Assembly: GCA_022796855.1 (NCBI GenBank)
Contig: JAAWJM010000012.1
Location: forward strand, 1-51,566
Direction: 5' to 3'
DNA: 51,566 nucleotides
Origin: Clostridia bacterium
Lineage (GTDB): Bacteria > Bacillota > Clostridia > TANB77 > CAG-508
A program made the translations under genes and the position numbers. The notes below the pieces were generated by a model. The model saw only the letters and a list, made by a program, of their open reading frames with translations. It made no database searches and was not told where the DNA came from. Position 1 is the stretch's first letter; each line of letters opens with the position of its first letter. Shown here in pieces: positions 38,443-48,940 of the stretch.

Positions 38443-40530
38443 TTATTTTTTCTTCGTTTTTGTGCTTGCTTTTTTCTTAGTTGCTTTCTTTGTGGTCTTT
38501 TTCTTTTCCTGCTTTTTTTCTACGTCTGGCTTTTCTTCTGGTTCTTCCCAGATTTCTCCTGGTTTTGGTTTGTTCCAAGAAATATAGTTACAAGTTTTTG
38601 GGTTGTTCTCACAAATATAGTAATTTCTTTTTTTCTTGGTTTTTCGTATTTGTACTTTTGCTCCACATTTTGGGCATGGTACATCAATGGTTTCTACCAA
38701 TGGTTTTGCATTTTTACATTCTGGATAGCCTGGACAAGCTAAAAATTTACCGTATTTTCCGTATTTGATTACCATCATTTTACCACATTTTTCACATGGT
38801 ACATCCGAAACTTCTTCTACTAATTCTACATGTTCTAATTCTTTTTCTACTTTTTCAATTGTTTTTTCAAATGGAGTATAGAATTCACGAATGGTATGTT
38901 TCCATTTCTCTTTTCCTTCTGCAATTTGGTCGAATTCATTTTCCATTTTGGCAGTAAATTCTACATTAATCACATCACTAAAGTTTTCGATTAGTAATTT
39001 ATTAACAATTCTGCCAAGATCTGTTGGTGCTAATTGTTTTTGTATTTTTTCAATGTATCTTCTTTCTAAAATGGTCGTAATGGTTGGCGAATACGTACTT
39101 GGTCTTCCAATTCCTTTTTCTTCTAGTGCTTTTACCAAACTTGCTTCTGTAAATCGTGGTGGTGGTTCGGTAAAACTCTGTTTTGGTTCTATTTTTTGTT
39201 CTTTTAATTCTCCATTTTCTACTAATTCTGGTAAATTGGTATTATCTTCTTCTTTATTTTCGTCGTTTCCTTCTACATATAATACCATAAATCCTTTAAA
39301 CTTTAAATTTTGTCCACTTGCTTTAAATGTATAATGATTCGCATCAATCGTTGCTTGAATGGTATCATAAACTGCTGTTGACATTTGGCTTGCAATAAAG
39401 CGATTATAAATTAGGCGATACAGTTTGTATTGGTCACTTGTTAAAGACTCTTTTATTTCATCTGGTGCAATATCAATATAGGTTGGTCGTATTGCCTCAT
39501 GAGCGTCTTGAGCATCTTTTCCTGTTTTATAGTAACGGTTATTATAATACTCTTCCCCATACATTTTTAAAATTTGCTCTTTGGCTGCCGTTCTTGCTAC
39601 TTCTGAAATTCTAGTAGAGTCTGTTCTCATATAAGTAATTAAACCCACAGTTCCTTTTTGTGGTATTTTTACTCCTTCATATAGCCCTTGTGCTACACTC
39701 ATGGTCTTTTTTAAAGTAAATCCTAATTTCCTAGATGCTTCTTGTTGCATGGTACTTGTGGTAAAAGGTGGTGCAGGGTTACGTTTTCTTTCCCCTTTTT
39801 TTACTTCTTGTACCACATATTTTGCATTTTTTATTTGTTTTAAAATTTCATCTACTTCTTCTTGTTTATGAAGTTCTTGTTTTTTATTGTCTTTTCCGTA
39901 AAATTTTGCTTCAAATGTTTTTTTCGTTTTCTCTTCTAATAAGGTAGCGTAAATATTCCAATATTCTTCTGGAATGAATTTTTCAATTTCTTCTTCACGG
40001 TCTACAATTAATTTTACGGCAACCGATTGCACCCTACCTGCCGATAACCCGCGTCGAACTTTTTTCCATAAAACTGGACTAATCTTATAACCCACAATTC
40101 GGTCTAACACTCTTCTTGCTTGTTGTGCATCGGTTAAGTTCATATCAATTTTTCTTGGTGTTTTAATGGCTTCTTGTACAGCACCTTTAGTAATTTCATT
40201 AAAGGTAACACGTACATCCGCAGTTTCATCAATTCCTAAAATATGAGCTAAATGCCATGCAATTGCTTCTCCTTCACGGTCCGGGTCAGTTGCAAGGTAC
40301 ACTTTTTTACTAGAAGCTGCTTCTTTTTTTAATGACTTAATTAAATCTCCTTTTCCACGAATGTTAATATATTCTGGCTCAAAATCGTGTTCAATATCAA
40401 TTCCCATTTTAGACTTTGGTAAATCACGAATATGTCCCATAGAAGCAACCACTTTCGTGCTTCCTCCTAAAAATTTCTTAATGGTATTTGCCTTTGCAGG
40501 CGATTCCACAATGATTAATTTGTCTGCCAT
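38443..40530 (-). CDS. topA: DNA topoisomerase I
   Basis: 695-residue type IA topoisomerase relaxing negative supercoils. Toprim motif IVESPAKANTIKKFLG and DPDREGEAIAW; catalytic Tyr in ITYMRTDSTR (about residue 300); two C-terminal zinc knuckles (CEKCGK with CPGYPEC, and CPKCGA with CENNPKTC), then a Lys-rich tail. Lies downstream of the DUF6514-like gene. 695 codons with about ten out-of-frame CGG triplets and none in frame. Confidence 0.96.
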   Translation of the reverse strand: MADKLIIVESPAKANTIKKFLGGSTKVVASMGHIRDLPKSKMGIDIEHDFEPEYINIRGKGDLIKSLKKEAASSKKVYLATDPDREGEAIAWHLAHILGIDETADVRVTFNEITKGAVQEAIKTPRKIDMNLTDAQQARRVLDRIVGYKISPVLWKKVRRGLSAGRVQSVAVKLIVDREEEIEKFIPEEYWNIYATLLEEKTKKTFEAKFYGKDNKKQELHKQEEVDEILKQIKNAKYVVQEVKKGERKRNPAPPFTTSTMQQEASRKLGFTLKKTMSVAQGLYEGVKIPQKGTVGLITYMRTDSTRISEVARTAAKEQILKMYGEEYYNNRYYKTGKDAQDAHEAIRPTYIDIAPDEIKESLTSDQYKLYRLIYNRFIASQMSTAVYDTIQATIDANHYTFKASGQNLKFKGFMVLYVEGNDENKEEDNTNLPELVENGELKEQKIEPKQSFTEPPPRFTEASLVKALEEKGIGRPSTYSPTITTILERRYIEKIQKQLAPTDLGRIVNKLLIENFSDVINVEFTAKMENEFDQIAEGKEKWKHTIREFYTPFEKTIEKVEKELEHVELVEEVSDVPCEKCGKMMVIKYGKYGKFLACPGYPECKNAKPLVETIDVPCPKCGAKVQIRKTKKKRNYYICENNPKTCNYISWNKPKPGEIWEEPEEKPDVEKKQEKKKTTKKATKKKASTKTKKK

Positions 40531-40622
40531 TGTTTCCTCCTTTTTTTCTTCCCTATTGTTATTTTATTATCATAGTCCATATTATTGCATTTTGCAAGTG
40601 ATTTTATGAAAAAAGTTATGTT

Positions 40623-40940
40623 TTAATAACATAACTCTTCTTTTTCTTGGAATTGTTCTTCTACCATTTCTTCTAATACATCTGGCATGACCGTTCCTTC
40701 TTTAAATTTTTCTAACATGTTATCAATTTTCGTTTCTTCCATGGTAACATGTTCTACCTTATTTGTTTCTACTTCTGGTTCTTCGGTTTTGTATTCCGTT
40801 TTTACTACCTCGATGCCATAAAAAGTACCGATGTTTTCTTCGGTTTCGATTTTGTAGTATTCTAATCTCACTGGATGATAAATGTGGTTCCTTGCTAATA
40901 TTTCTTTTCCTATGTAGGTTCCCCCATAAAAAGTTTTCAT
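40623..40940 (-). CDS. DUF6514-like small protein
   Basis: 105 residues. A beta-rich N-terminal half (LEYYKIETEE, FYGIEVVKTEY) and an acidic C-terminal half ending MVEEQFQEKEELCY. Resembles DUF6514 proteins of clostridia, whose function is unknown. GGGAGGAG precedes the ATG. Lies between murG and topA on the same strand. No in-frame CGG. Confidence 0.6.
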   Translation of the reverse strand: MKTFYGGTYIGKEILARNHIYHPVRLEYYKIETEENIGTFYGIEVVKTEYKTEEPEVETNKVEHVTMEETKIDNMLEKFKEGTVMPDVLEEMVEEQFQEKEELCY

Positions 40941-41119
40941 TTGTATCTCCTCCCAAGGACAAACTATATCTCATTTTTATCCATTAGGCAAGCTTTTTCG
41001 GTCGCAGGATTTTACATTTATTTACATTTGTTTATAAAAAAAGACACATTTTTACAAAATGCATCCTCTTTTTTTCGTTTGTTATCAAAAAAATATATTT
41101 ATGAAATCTATTTGAAATA

Positions 41120-42224
41120 TTATTTTACTAATTTTTGTATTTCTTCGTAAATTTTATCTTCTACGTTTTTTATTGCAATTTTTCTTGCATTTTCACCCAT
41201 TTTAGCTAATGTTTGAGGGTCTTGTAATATATCTGTTATTTCTTTTTGCAATACTTCTGGTGTTAGATCTTTATTCAAAATAATTTTGGCTGCTCCTACG
41301 TTTTCTAATACTTTTGCATTGTATTCTTGGTGGTTGTTACTAACATTTGGTAATGGTACAAATATCGCAGGTTTTCCTGTAATTGCTATTTCTGTTATGG
41401 TCATTGCTCCACTTCTAGCTAGTACTAAATCTACGCTATTTAACACTTCTTCCATGTTATAGATATAGGGAACTAGTTTTAGTTCTTTTTGTTTGGATAG
41501 GTTTTTTATTCTTTGTTTGACTAAATTAAATTGTAAAGGACCTGGTGCCCATATTATTTGATAATCGCTGTTTAAATTTTGGTTAATCAGTCCTGTTACT
41601 GCATCATTAATGGCTTTTGCTCCTTGGCTTCCTCCAAAAATGAGTAATACTGGTTTTTCTTGTTTTAACCCCAATCTACTTAAGACTTCTTTTTTTTGCA
41701 TACTGTTTAAGGATATATTTTTTATTTTCGTTGGAGTCCCTGTTAATACAATATTTTTTGCTTGTGTCAATTCTTTTCTTGCTTCCTCAAAACTAATTAA
41801 AATCGTATCCACTTTTTTGGATAGCATTTTTACTGCTTTTCCTGGAAAGGCATTACTTTCATGTAACATAGTAGGAATATGGTATTTTTTTGCTGCTAAT
41901 ATACCTGCTCCACAAATATAGCCTCCTGTTCCAATCACTATATCTGGCTTAAATTCTTTGACAATTTTTTTGGCTTCTCCGAATTCCTTTTAAGGTTTTT
42001 AGGTTATTTTTTATGCTTTGAAAACTAATCTTTTTACTTAACCCATAGGCATCGATGGTTTTTAGTGTATAGCCTGCTCTTGGCACTAAATCGTTTTCTA
42101 AACCACGTTCGGTTCCTAAAAATATAATTTCAGAACGTGGACTTTCTTTTTTAATTTTGTTCGCAATGGCAATCCCTGGGTTAATATGTCCTGCTGTTCC
42201 TGCTGCTGCTATAATAACTCTCAT
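41120..42224 (-). CDS. murG: UDP-GlcNAc:lipid I transferase MurG (one +1 shift at CGG)
   Basis: Converts lipid I to lipid II at the inner membrane face. 367 residues after recoding. N-terminal AAAGTAGHINPGIAIA is the glycine-rich lipid-binding loop; GTGGYICG and the donor-binding LIFGGSQGAKAIND follow. CGG 41981 (codon 82) breaks the frame after LKGI; a +1 shift gives G-EAKKIVKEFKPDIVIGTGG, matching family consensus. Start ATG 42224 follows AGGAGGAAGG. Last gene of the dcw segment, after ftsW and a family B repeat. Confidence 0.94.
41978..41981 (-). other. +1 recoding site CGGA in murG (codon 82)
   Basis: Zero frame ATT CGG AGA ends at TAA eight codons after the CGG. Skipping C gives GGA GAA GCC AAA AAA. 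Confidence 0.9.
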
Positions 42225-42258
42225 TTTTTTCCTTCCTCCTTTTTGTCTTATGGCATGT

Positions 42259-42340
42259 TGTAGGGGTGGGGCTTTATGTCCACCCTTATTCATTATTAAT
42301 TTTTGTTCCAATCGAGGCAGACACAAGGCCTGCCCCTACA
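42259..42340. repeat. Family B repeat between ftsW and murG
   Basis: Starts tgtaggggtgg and ends cctgcccctaca. The inner arms differ more than in the other copies. It ends one base before the recoded ftsW stop codon. Confidence 0.7.
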
Positions 42341-43472
42341 TTATACATTTTTACATTTTCGTGATATGTTCAATAAAATACCGGATGGAGCATAGCAGAA
42401 TAACCAACGTAGTTCCTCCATAGCTAAAAAATGGTAGTGTAATTCCTGTATTTGGCATAGAAGCAGTTACAACGGCGATATTCATAATGGCTTGTAATCC
42501 AATTAGTGATGTAATTCCTACTGCTACTAAGCTTCCAAACATATCTGGTGCTTTCATTGCGATTAGTAGTCCTCTCCATATAAAAACAGCAAAAAGGATA
42601 ATTACTACCGCACAACCGATAAATCCTAATTCTTCTGCTAATACAGAAAAGATGAAATCATTATGTGGTTCTGGTATGTATAAGTATTTTTGTTTACTTT
42701 CTCCTAATCCTACTCCAAAAATACCGCCTGACCCAATGGCATATAAACTTTGAATAATTTGCCAGCCTTCATCTGTTTTATACTCCCAAGGATTTAGGAA
42801 TGTGGTAATTCTGGAAATACGGTATGCTCCTTTTTCGGTAAATTTAGCAAGTGCAAACAATCCTCCTGCTCCCACAATTCCTCCTAATGTTCCTAGGGTT
42901 AAGAAATGTTTCATCTTACAGCCTGCCATTAACATCATGATGGCTACTACTGCTATAATGATAATGGTAACACTTAAGTGGTCTTGAAAAACAGCCAATA
43001 TAATGGCAATTGGTACAATATAGACAAAAGATTTTATAAAACCTTGTTTTAAATCTTTCAAATGTTCTTTGTTTTTGGTAAGCCAAGAAGCATAAAAGAT
43101 GATTAATGCAATTTTCGCTACCTCAGATGGCTGGAAACGAATTCCTCCTATTTCTAGCCATCTTGTTGCTCCTTTTGCTGAAGAGCCAAGTAGTGGAACC
43201 AGTGCTAATACAATAATTGAGCCAATGTAGGCAATACGTGCAAATTTTTCATAATCATGATAGTCTAAGGTCGAAATAAATATCATACAACCAATTCCAA
43301 GCACTGCAAATACCGCTTGCCTTGAAACATAGGCATAACTATTTCCACTTTCTGCAAGTGCGGTAGGAGAGCTTGCCGATAATACCATAATAATTCCCAT
43401 CGCAAGTAAAATAAGCACCGTAATAAATAGGATAAAATCAAATGGTTTTTTGTTTGTTTGAACTCGTGCCAT
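42341..43472 (-). CDS. ftsW: Peptidoglycan polymerase/lipid II-associated FtsW (one +1 shift at CGG near the C-terminus)
   Basis: SEDS-family polytopic membrane protein of the divisome, 376 residues after recoding. Conserved GATRWLEIGGIRFQPSE, PHNDFIFSVLAEELGF and a C-terminal FFSYGGTTLVILL. CGG 42383 (codon 364) follows LLCSI. Read as arginine, the end would be RYFIEHITKM; a +1 shift gives G-ILLNISRKCKNV, and GILLNISR is the normal FtsW ending. The recoded stop at 42341 lies just before a family B repeat. Downstream of mraY in the dcw order. Confidence 0.93.
42380..42383 (-). other. +1 recoding site CGGT in ftsW (codon 364)
   Basis: Both readings stay open. Zero frame ATC CGG TAT gives an atypical tail. 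Skipping C gives GGT ATT TTA TTG AAC ATA TCA CGA, the family consensus. Confidence 0.88.
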
Positions 43473-43492
43473 ATTCTCTCCTTTCTCTTATT

Positions 43493-44483
43493 TTATATGC
43501 AAAATAGTGCTATTACACATAGTATTAAGGTAATAATGGTAAATACCGATACTACCTTGTTTTCTCCCCAACCCGATAATTCAAAATGATGATGTAATGG
43601 TGCCATTTTGAAAAATCGATTTCCTGTTTTCTTAAAGTAGAGTACCTGCATAATAACGGATAAGGTTTCTAATACTGGAATGAACGCAATAATGATGATA
43701 ATGAGTGGCATTTTTAAGTATAATGCCATTGCTACAATAACCCCTCCGTAATAATAATGAACCAGTATCTCCCATAAAAATTTTGGCTGGATGCATGTTA
43801 AAAATTAAGAACCCTAGACAAATTCCAATTACAATGGTTCCAAATACAACCACTTCTTTTACATCAAAAATAATAGCAATTACCGTTAAACAGGTAATAA
43901 CCACAGCTGATATGGTTGGACATAAACCATCTACACCATCGGTTAAATTGATGGCATTTGTTGTTGCTAAAATAACAAAAATCGCAAATGGAATATACAG
44001 CCAAATTGGTAACGTAATATATATTTTAACAATTGGTATAAATGTGTCACATCCTAAATCGATAATTTTAATTAAATAAATAACATATGTTACTGCAATG
44101 GTTAGTAAACCAATCATTTTATAGGCAGGTTTTAATCCTTTTGTATTTTTAAAAATTAATTTTTTCGCATCATCAATTAATCCAATGACACCAAATCCAA
44201 TCGATATAATCGCAAGTGGAATTAATCTTTTAGCAAGTTCAATATCTTTTTTCGCATAATAACTCACAAAAACAAAGACAATTAATATCATAATGGCAAG
44301 AGCAATAATAATGCCACCCATGGTTGGTGTTCCTTGTTTGGTTAAGTGTGACTGAGGTCCATCTTCTCTTTCAATCTGCCCCACTTTTAACTTTTTCAAT
44401 ATGGGAACAATTAAAATTCCCAATACTACTGTCACAAAAAATGACAGTAGTAATATTTTTATCCCAAAATCCAATTTTCTCAC
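43493..44483 (-). CDS. mraY: Phospho-MurNAc-pentapeptide transferase MraY (one +1 shift at CGG)
   Basis: Makes lipid I from UDP-MurNAc-pentapeptide and undecaprenyl phosphate. 329 residues after recoding, ten membrane helices expected. Motifs: [42 protein letters not shown] 43748 (codon 246) lies directly after GDTGSLLL. A +1 shift gives [15 protein letters not shown] and then [12 protein letters not shown], where the first Gly belongs to the conserved LGG. GTG start at 44483 after AAGG. Between murE and ftsW. Confidence 0.95.
43745..43748 (-). other. +1 recoding site CGGA in mraY (codon 246)
   Basis: Zero frame TTA CGG AGG loses the MraY sequence. Skipping C gives GGA GGG GTT ATT. The glycine follows the catalytic-loop motif GDTGSL and is highly conserved. 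Confidence 0.93.
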
Positions 44484-44512
44484 CCTTCATTTGAATGTTA
44501 TTGCTGTCTTAC

Positions 44513-46015
44513 TTATTTTTTCTTTTTCTTTTTGGCATTCTCTTCTTCTAGTTCATCAATCACTTCGTTTACAATGATTCTTTCATCAAATGGAAATGTT
44601 TCATGGTTTATTTCTTGGTATGGTTCATGCCCTTTTCCAGCAAGTACAATAATGTCATTTCGTCCTGCCATTTTGATTGCTGCTTTGATTGCTTCTGTTC
44701 TATCTACTATACATGTATATTGACCTGTTGTCTTTTTTATTCCAACTTCAATCTCTTTTACAATTTCTTCTGGATCTTCTGTTCTTGGGTTATCGCTCGT
44801 AATAATGGTATTGGTTGCTACTCTACCTGAAACTTCTCCCATTAATGGTCTTTTTATTTTATCACGGTCTCCTCCACAACCAAATACACAAATTACTCTT
44901 CCTTTGGTGTAAGATTTAACTGCACGTAATATGCTTTCTAAACTTTCTGGAGTGTGTGCATAATCAATCATAATGGTAAAACCAAGTTTATTATCCACTA
45001 ATTCACTTCTTCCTGGTACACGTACTTCTACTAATGCTTCTTTAATTTGTTCTGGCGTTACTCCCATTTTTTTGGCAACACAAATGGCTGCTAGTGAATT
45101 GTATACGCTAAATCGACCTGGTATACAGGTTTTTACTCTTTCATTTCGGTTTTCTAATTTTACTTTGAAATCGACATAGGAATTCGTAATGGTAATATCT
45201 TTTGCTAATACGTGGCAGAAATTATCAATTCCATAAGTGGTCACTTCTGGCGTTTTTACCATTCTTCCTGCTTTTGCTGCATAAATGTCGTCTGCGTTAA
45301 AAAATCCTACTTTACACATATCAAATAATTTTAGTTTGGAATTAAAGTAATCTTCCATGTCTGGGTGTTCTTTTTCGCTAATATGCTCATGTGAAAAGTT
45401 TGTAAAAATTCCCATGTCAAAATCGCAACCATAAACACGGTTTAATTTTAGACTTTGAGAAGATACTTCCATGACAACCACATCGACGTTTTCTTCTACC
45501 ATATTAGCGAATATTTTTTGTAATTCGATACTTTCTGGTGTTGTTCTCGTACTATCTTTTATTTTTTTCTCTCCTATATAAATGGCAATGGTTCCAATTA
45601 ATCCTACTTTATGACCTGCTTTTTCTAATATTTTCTTTATCATAAAAGTAGTAGTGGTTTTTCCTTTGGTTCCTGTTACACCTATTAATTTCATTTTTCT
45701 AGATGGATTGTCATAAAAATTACAAGCACAAACAGCAAGTGCTATTCTTGTATCTGGCACCATAAGAAGTGTTACATTTTCTGGCAAATTTAATTCCTTT
45801 ACCTTTGTATTTTCATCTACCATAACAACACTTGCTCCATTGGCAATCGCATCTTCTATGTAATCGCTTCCATCTACTTCAAACCCACGAATAGCAATAA
45901 ACAATCCATTTTCCTTTATATTTCTTGAATCTGAATCCACATTTGTTATCTCTACATCGATATTTCCTTTTGCCTTAATCCCTTCTAGCCCAACTAATAT
46001 TTCTTTTAAGTTCAT
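44513..46015 (-). CDS. murE: UDP-MurNAc-tripeptide synthetase MurE
   Basis: 500 residues. Adds the third stem-peptide residue. ATP loop GVTGTKGKTTTT, middle-domain SSQSLKLNRVYG, C-terminal SDNPRTEDP. The DNPR motif is characteristic of enzymes using meso-diaminopimelate. Start ATG 46015 follows GGAGG. First gene of the dcw segment here; the PBP that normally precedes it is displaced to 51 kb. No CGG at all on this strand in the gene. Confidence 0.95.
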   Translation of the reverse strand: MNLKEILVGLEGIKAKGNIDVEITNVDSDSRNIKENGLFIAIRGFEVDGSDYIEDAIANGASVVMVDENTKVKELNLPENVTLLMVPDTRIALAVCACNFYDNPSRKMKLIGVTGTKGKTTTTFMIKKILEKAGHKVGLIGTIAIYIGEKKIKDSTRTTPESIELQKIFANMVEENVDVVVMEVSSQSLKLNRVYGCDFDMGIFTNFSHEHISEKEHPDMEDYFNSKLKLFDMCKVGFFNADDIYAAKAGRMVKTPEVTTYGIDNFCHVLAKDITITNSYVDFKVKLENRNERVKTCIPGRFSVYNSLAAICVAKKMGVTPEQIKEALVEVRVPGRSELVDNKLGFTIMIDYAHTPESLESILRAVKSYTKGRVICVFGCGGDRDKIKRPLMGEVSGRVATNTIITSDNPRTEDPEEIVKEIEVGIKKTTGQYTCIVDRTEAIKAAIKMAGRNDIIVLAGKGHEPYQEINHETFPFDERIIVNEVIDELEEENAKKKKKK

Positions 46016-46212
46016 CTTAAAACCTCCAAATTCCATTTTCACGTTTTTATTATATACCGAAATGAATCATTTGTATAGGTTTTTGGATTAAATTTCCACA
46101 TTAATTTTGAACTAGCTATTGACCAATATCCATTATTTTGTATATATTGCTTGATTATCCGTATAATAAATGTTAGAATTAGTTTATTATTATGTAGGGA
46201 TGGTTGACAATA

Positions 46213-47760
46213 ATGATGAAAGAAGAAAAAAATAATTTTATCAATTTTATAAAAAAGTCTAAATATTCCATTGCTTTTATCGTGTTTTTTACTTTGCTAG
46301 CTTTTGGGCAAAGATTACTTACTACTGGATTTGGAATTGATAACGAACTTTATTTGCTTTCCATTGACAAAAGTGAGCAATGGCAATGGTGGTTTAATTT
46401 AAATCGATGGGGATTGGTTTTTCTTAATAAGATTTTTCAAATGGATCTGTTATCTATTTATATTTCTAATTATTTAACAGTAATCACAATGGTTTTTTAT
46501 GCAATTGGTTTTAACTATCTTATCTATATGTGTATGAAAGACGAATGGAAATCGACATTTTTAAAATACCAATTTGTTTTTCCAATTCTATTTTTAACAA
46601 ATCCAATTTTTGCTGAACAATATAACTTTTTACTTCAAAATTTTGGTGTAGCATTGGGAATTTTTATGATACCTTTGTCATTATTACTACAAGAAATAGC
46701 ACAAAAGATGGAAAACAAAACCCATAAAATACTTACTTATACTCTAGCAATTGGGTTGGCAATTTGGAGTTTTGGCATCTACCAATCAATCCTTTTACTT
46801 TATGTCGCAACAGTAGCTATTGTCTATTTATTAAAAGTACTAAACAACAATGATAATAACTGGAAATTTTTATTGAGGCAAATTGGCATATTTGCGATAT
46901 CAGCCTTTGGTTTTATAATGATATCAAAACAATTAAGTCAAGAAACTTCCTATTTACAAATGGCCTGGTTAAAAGATAGTTTTGGTATTTGTATTCTCAA
47001 TATATTTTACTGTGTAAAATCGATGATAAAAAGTGAAACAATTTTCTATAACATTGGATATATCGTATCCATTGTCATTATGCTAACAACCCTCTTTTAT
47101 TATCTACGTAAAAGAAATTTTAAAATTGGATTGTTAATTGGTATTTTAGGAGTACTTTGCGCACCTCTTTACATCATGATTGTTACAGGAGTGGATCAAT
47201 TTAAAAGAACTCAATTTAATTATTCTTTTACGGTTGGATTTGTCATCTTGTTTGGTATTATCCTATTAAGCAAAAAGAATTTACTCCTTACTACATTAAA
47301 AACAACCTTAATTGTATTTGCAATAGGATTAGCGTATATACAAAGTTATACTTGTGCTAATTTATTTCAAACAGCTGAAATAACATATCAAACAGATTTT
47401 ACCTTTGCTAATCATATCGTAAGTGAAATACAAAAACAAAATTGGTTTGAAGAAGAAAAAGAATATGTATTAATTTTTCTAGGAAAGCATAGTGTACAAG
47501 AAAAATTTGCTTATGTAGAAGGAGAAATCATAGGAAAATCGTTTTTTGAATTTGATTATGAGTATTTATATGGTGTAAATAGTAGAGCAAATGCTTTTTT
47601 ACAACTTCTCGGTTATTATTTTAATGAACCTTCGCAAGAACAATTTGATATGGCCAAAAAATATGTTTTAGAAAATAATATCCCCGCTTGGCCAAAGGAA
47701 AATGCAATTTGTCTTGTAAATGAAAATACCATAATTGTTAGATTATCTCAAGAAATTTAA
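46213..47760 (+). CDS. GtrII-like membrane glucosyltransferase
   Basis: About 515 residues. Ten or more membrane helices. N-terminal pattern DNELYLLS and QWWFNLNRWGL resembles the glucosyl transferase GtrII family, which uses polyprenyl-linked sugars to decorate surface glycans. Start not certain: two adjacent ATG codons at 46213 and 46216 lie after a weak AGGGA. The gene points away from murE and is convergent with the DHHW gene. Confidence 0.7.
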   Translation: MMKEEKNNFINFIKKSKYSIAFIVFFTLLAFGQRLLTTGFGIDNELYLLSIDKSEQWQWWFNLNRWGLVFLNKIFQMDLLSIYISNYLTVITMVFYAIGFNYLIYMCMKDEWKSTFLKYQFVFPILFLTNPIFAEQYNFLLQNFGVALGIFMIPLSLLLQEIAQKMENKTHKILTYTLAIGLAIWSFGIYQSILLLYVATVAIVYLLKVLNNNDNNWKFLLRQIGIFAISAFGFIMISKQLSQETSYLQMAWLKDSFGICILNIFYCVKSMIKSETIFYNIGYIVSIVIMLTTLFYYLRKRNFKIGLLIGILGVLCAPLYIMIVTGVDQFKRTQFNYSFTVGFVILFGIILLSKKNLLLTTLKTTLIVFAIGLAYIQSYTCANLFQTAEITYQTDFTFANHIVSEIQKQNWFEEEKEYVLIFLGKHSVQEKFAYVEGEIIGKSFFEFDYEYLYGVNSRANAFLQLLGYYFNEPSQEQFDMAKKYVLENNIPAWPKENAICLVNENTIIVRLSQEI

Positions 47761-47805
47761 ATGACAAATTTGAATTACACAACTTTTAAAATACTCTTCA
47801 TTTTT

Positions 47806-47836
47806 AAAGGAAAGCAAACTAACATTGCTTTCCTTT
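47806..47836. terminator. Bidirectional terminator
   Basis: Stem aaaggaaagcaa / ttgctttccttt between the convergent GtrII-like and DHHW genes, flanked by T- and A-rich sequence. Confidence 0.85.
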
Positions 47837-47843
47837 AACTTTT

Positions 47844-48932
47844 CTATTTCAATACGTTCTGGTTTAGTACTAATGTACTATATAAAAATAAAACATCTTG
47901 ATTTTTAAATTCAATATAATCTTCTAATAATGTACTAGATATATACCTAAGATCAATTAAGGTAATTTTTCTATAATTTTGCACTAGTAATGGAGCTAGA
48001 CTACTTCCATAAGAATCTCTAAATATTAATAATTCTTTTTCTTCGTTTGCCTTTGGATTTTCTATATGAATTAGTGGAGTGGGGCCTGATAAGTATATAT
48101 CATACTTATCTTTGGAATTCGTGTTATGATATATGGTACTTATTTCTTTTTTTTCATAATTATATGTTTTGCAATTCTCTATGATATCATTTGTTAAAAT
48201 ATACATTTCATCTGGTTTTACATGAACTGCTAATTGTCCATAATATGTGCCATAAAATTTCCCCATATTGGTTTTTATATAAGGCATTTCTTCTCTATTT
48301 TCGTTTTTCATACTCACTTGTATCTTTTTTACTACATTTTGTAAATTTTCTTGTCTCCAATGTAAATCTGTTGTGTAATAATCCTTTAATTCTAAATCCT
48401 CCCAAATGTCAATATATTGCATATGTTTTAGCTTTTCTAATGCAATTTGTTTTATTTTATTATAATCAAATTTCAAATGTTCATCTTCTTTTAAGTAATA
48501 ATTTTTATCGGGAATGATTGCATAATATACCTTCTTACCTTGTAAATATTTTTCATAAATTTCATTGATTTTATCAATTGATTGATTGACGTTTTTCTCA
48601 TTTAATGGATACTCCATTTTATAGATTGCTCCATTTTTCTCAAATAATCCATTGTTATCCTGTTGTCTTAATATATTCCTACTAAAAAAAGATTTCACTC
48701 CTCTAAATGTATCTCTTATGACAAATTGATCTACTGTATAGTCTTCTATCTTTTTACTTACTTCTCCATTGGTTAGTGTTTTTAACGTTATTTCAGGAAA
48801 TTGTGCTAATTTTCTTCTTTCGGTTATGGATATGACTTGATCCTGTTTTACGATATTTGCCAAAAAGAACAACATCAATATAGCAACAAATCCTATTGTA
48901 ATAACAACATGTCTTGTTTGATCTTTCACCAT
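47844..48932 (-). CDS. DHHW/AlgJ-like protein of the O-acetylation system
   Basis: 362 residues. One N-terminal membrane anchor, then an SGNH/AlgX-like domain with TTDLHWRQEN (the DHHW motif has Leu in place of the first His) and LIFRDSYGSSL, which carries the catalytic-type Ser. It sits 8 bases after the MBOAT gene on the same strand, the usual pairing of an acyl exporter and its surface transferase. Probable role: O-acetylation of a surface polymer. Confidence 0.82.
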   Translation of the reverse strand: MVKDQTRHVVITIGFVAILMLFFLANIVKQDQVISITERRKLAQFPEITLKTLTNGEVSKKIEDYTVDQFVIRDTFRGVKSFFSRNILRQQDNNGLFEKNGAIYKMEYPLNEKNVNQSIDKINEIYEKYLQGKKVYYAIIPDKNYYLKEDEHLKFDYNKIKQIALEKLKHMQYIDIWEDLELKDYYTTDLHWRQENLQNVVKKIQVSMKNENREEMPYIKTNMGKFYGTYYGQLAVHVKPDEMYILTNDIIENCKTYNYEKKEISTIYHNTNSKDKYDIYLSGPTPLIHIENPKANEEKELLIFRDSYGSSLAPLLVQNYRKITLIDLRYISSTLLEDYIEFKNQDVLFLYSTLVLNQNVLK

Positions 48933-48940
48933 AACACCTC

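Noticed and set aside
41120..46015. Reading the isolated frames in murG and mraY as novel short proteins
   Set aside because: They are the two halves of well-known dcw genes joined at a CGG.
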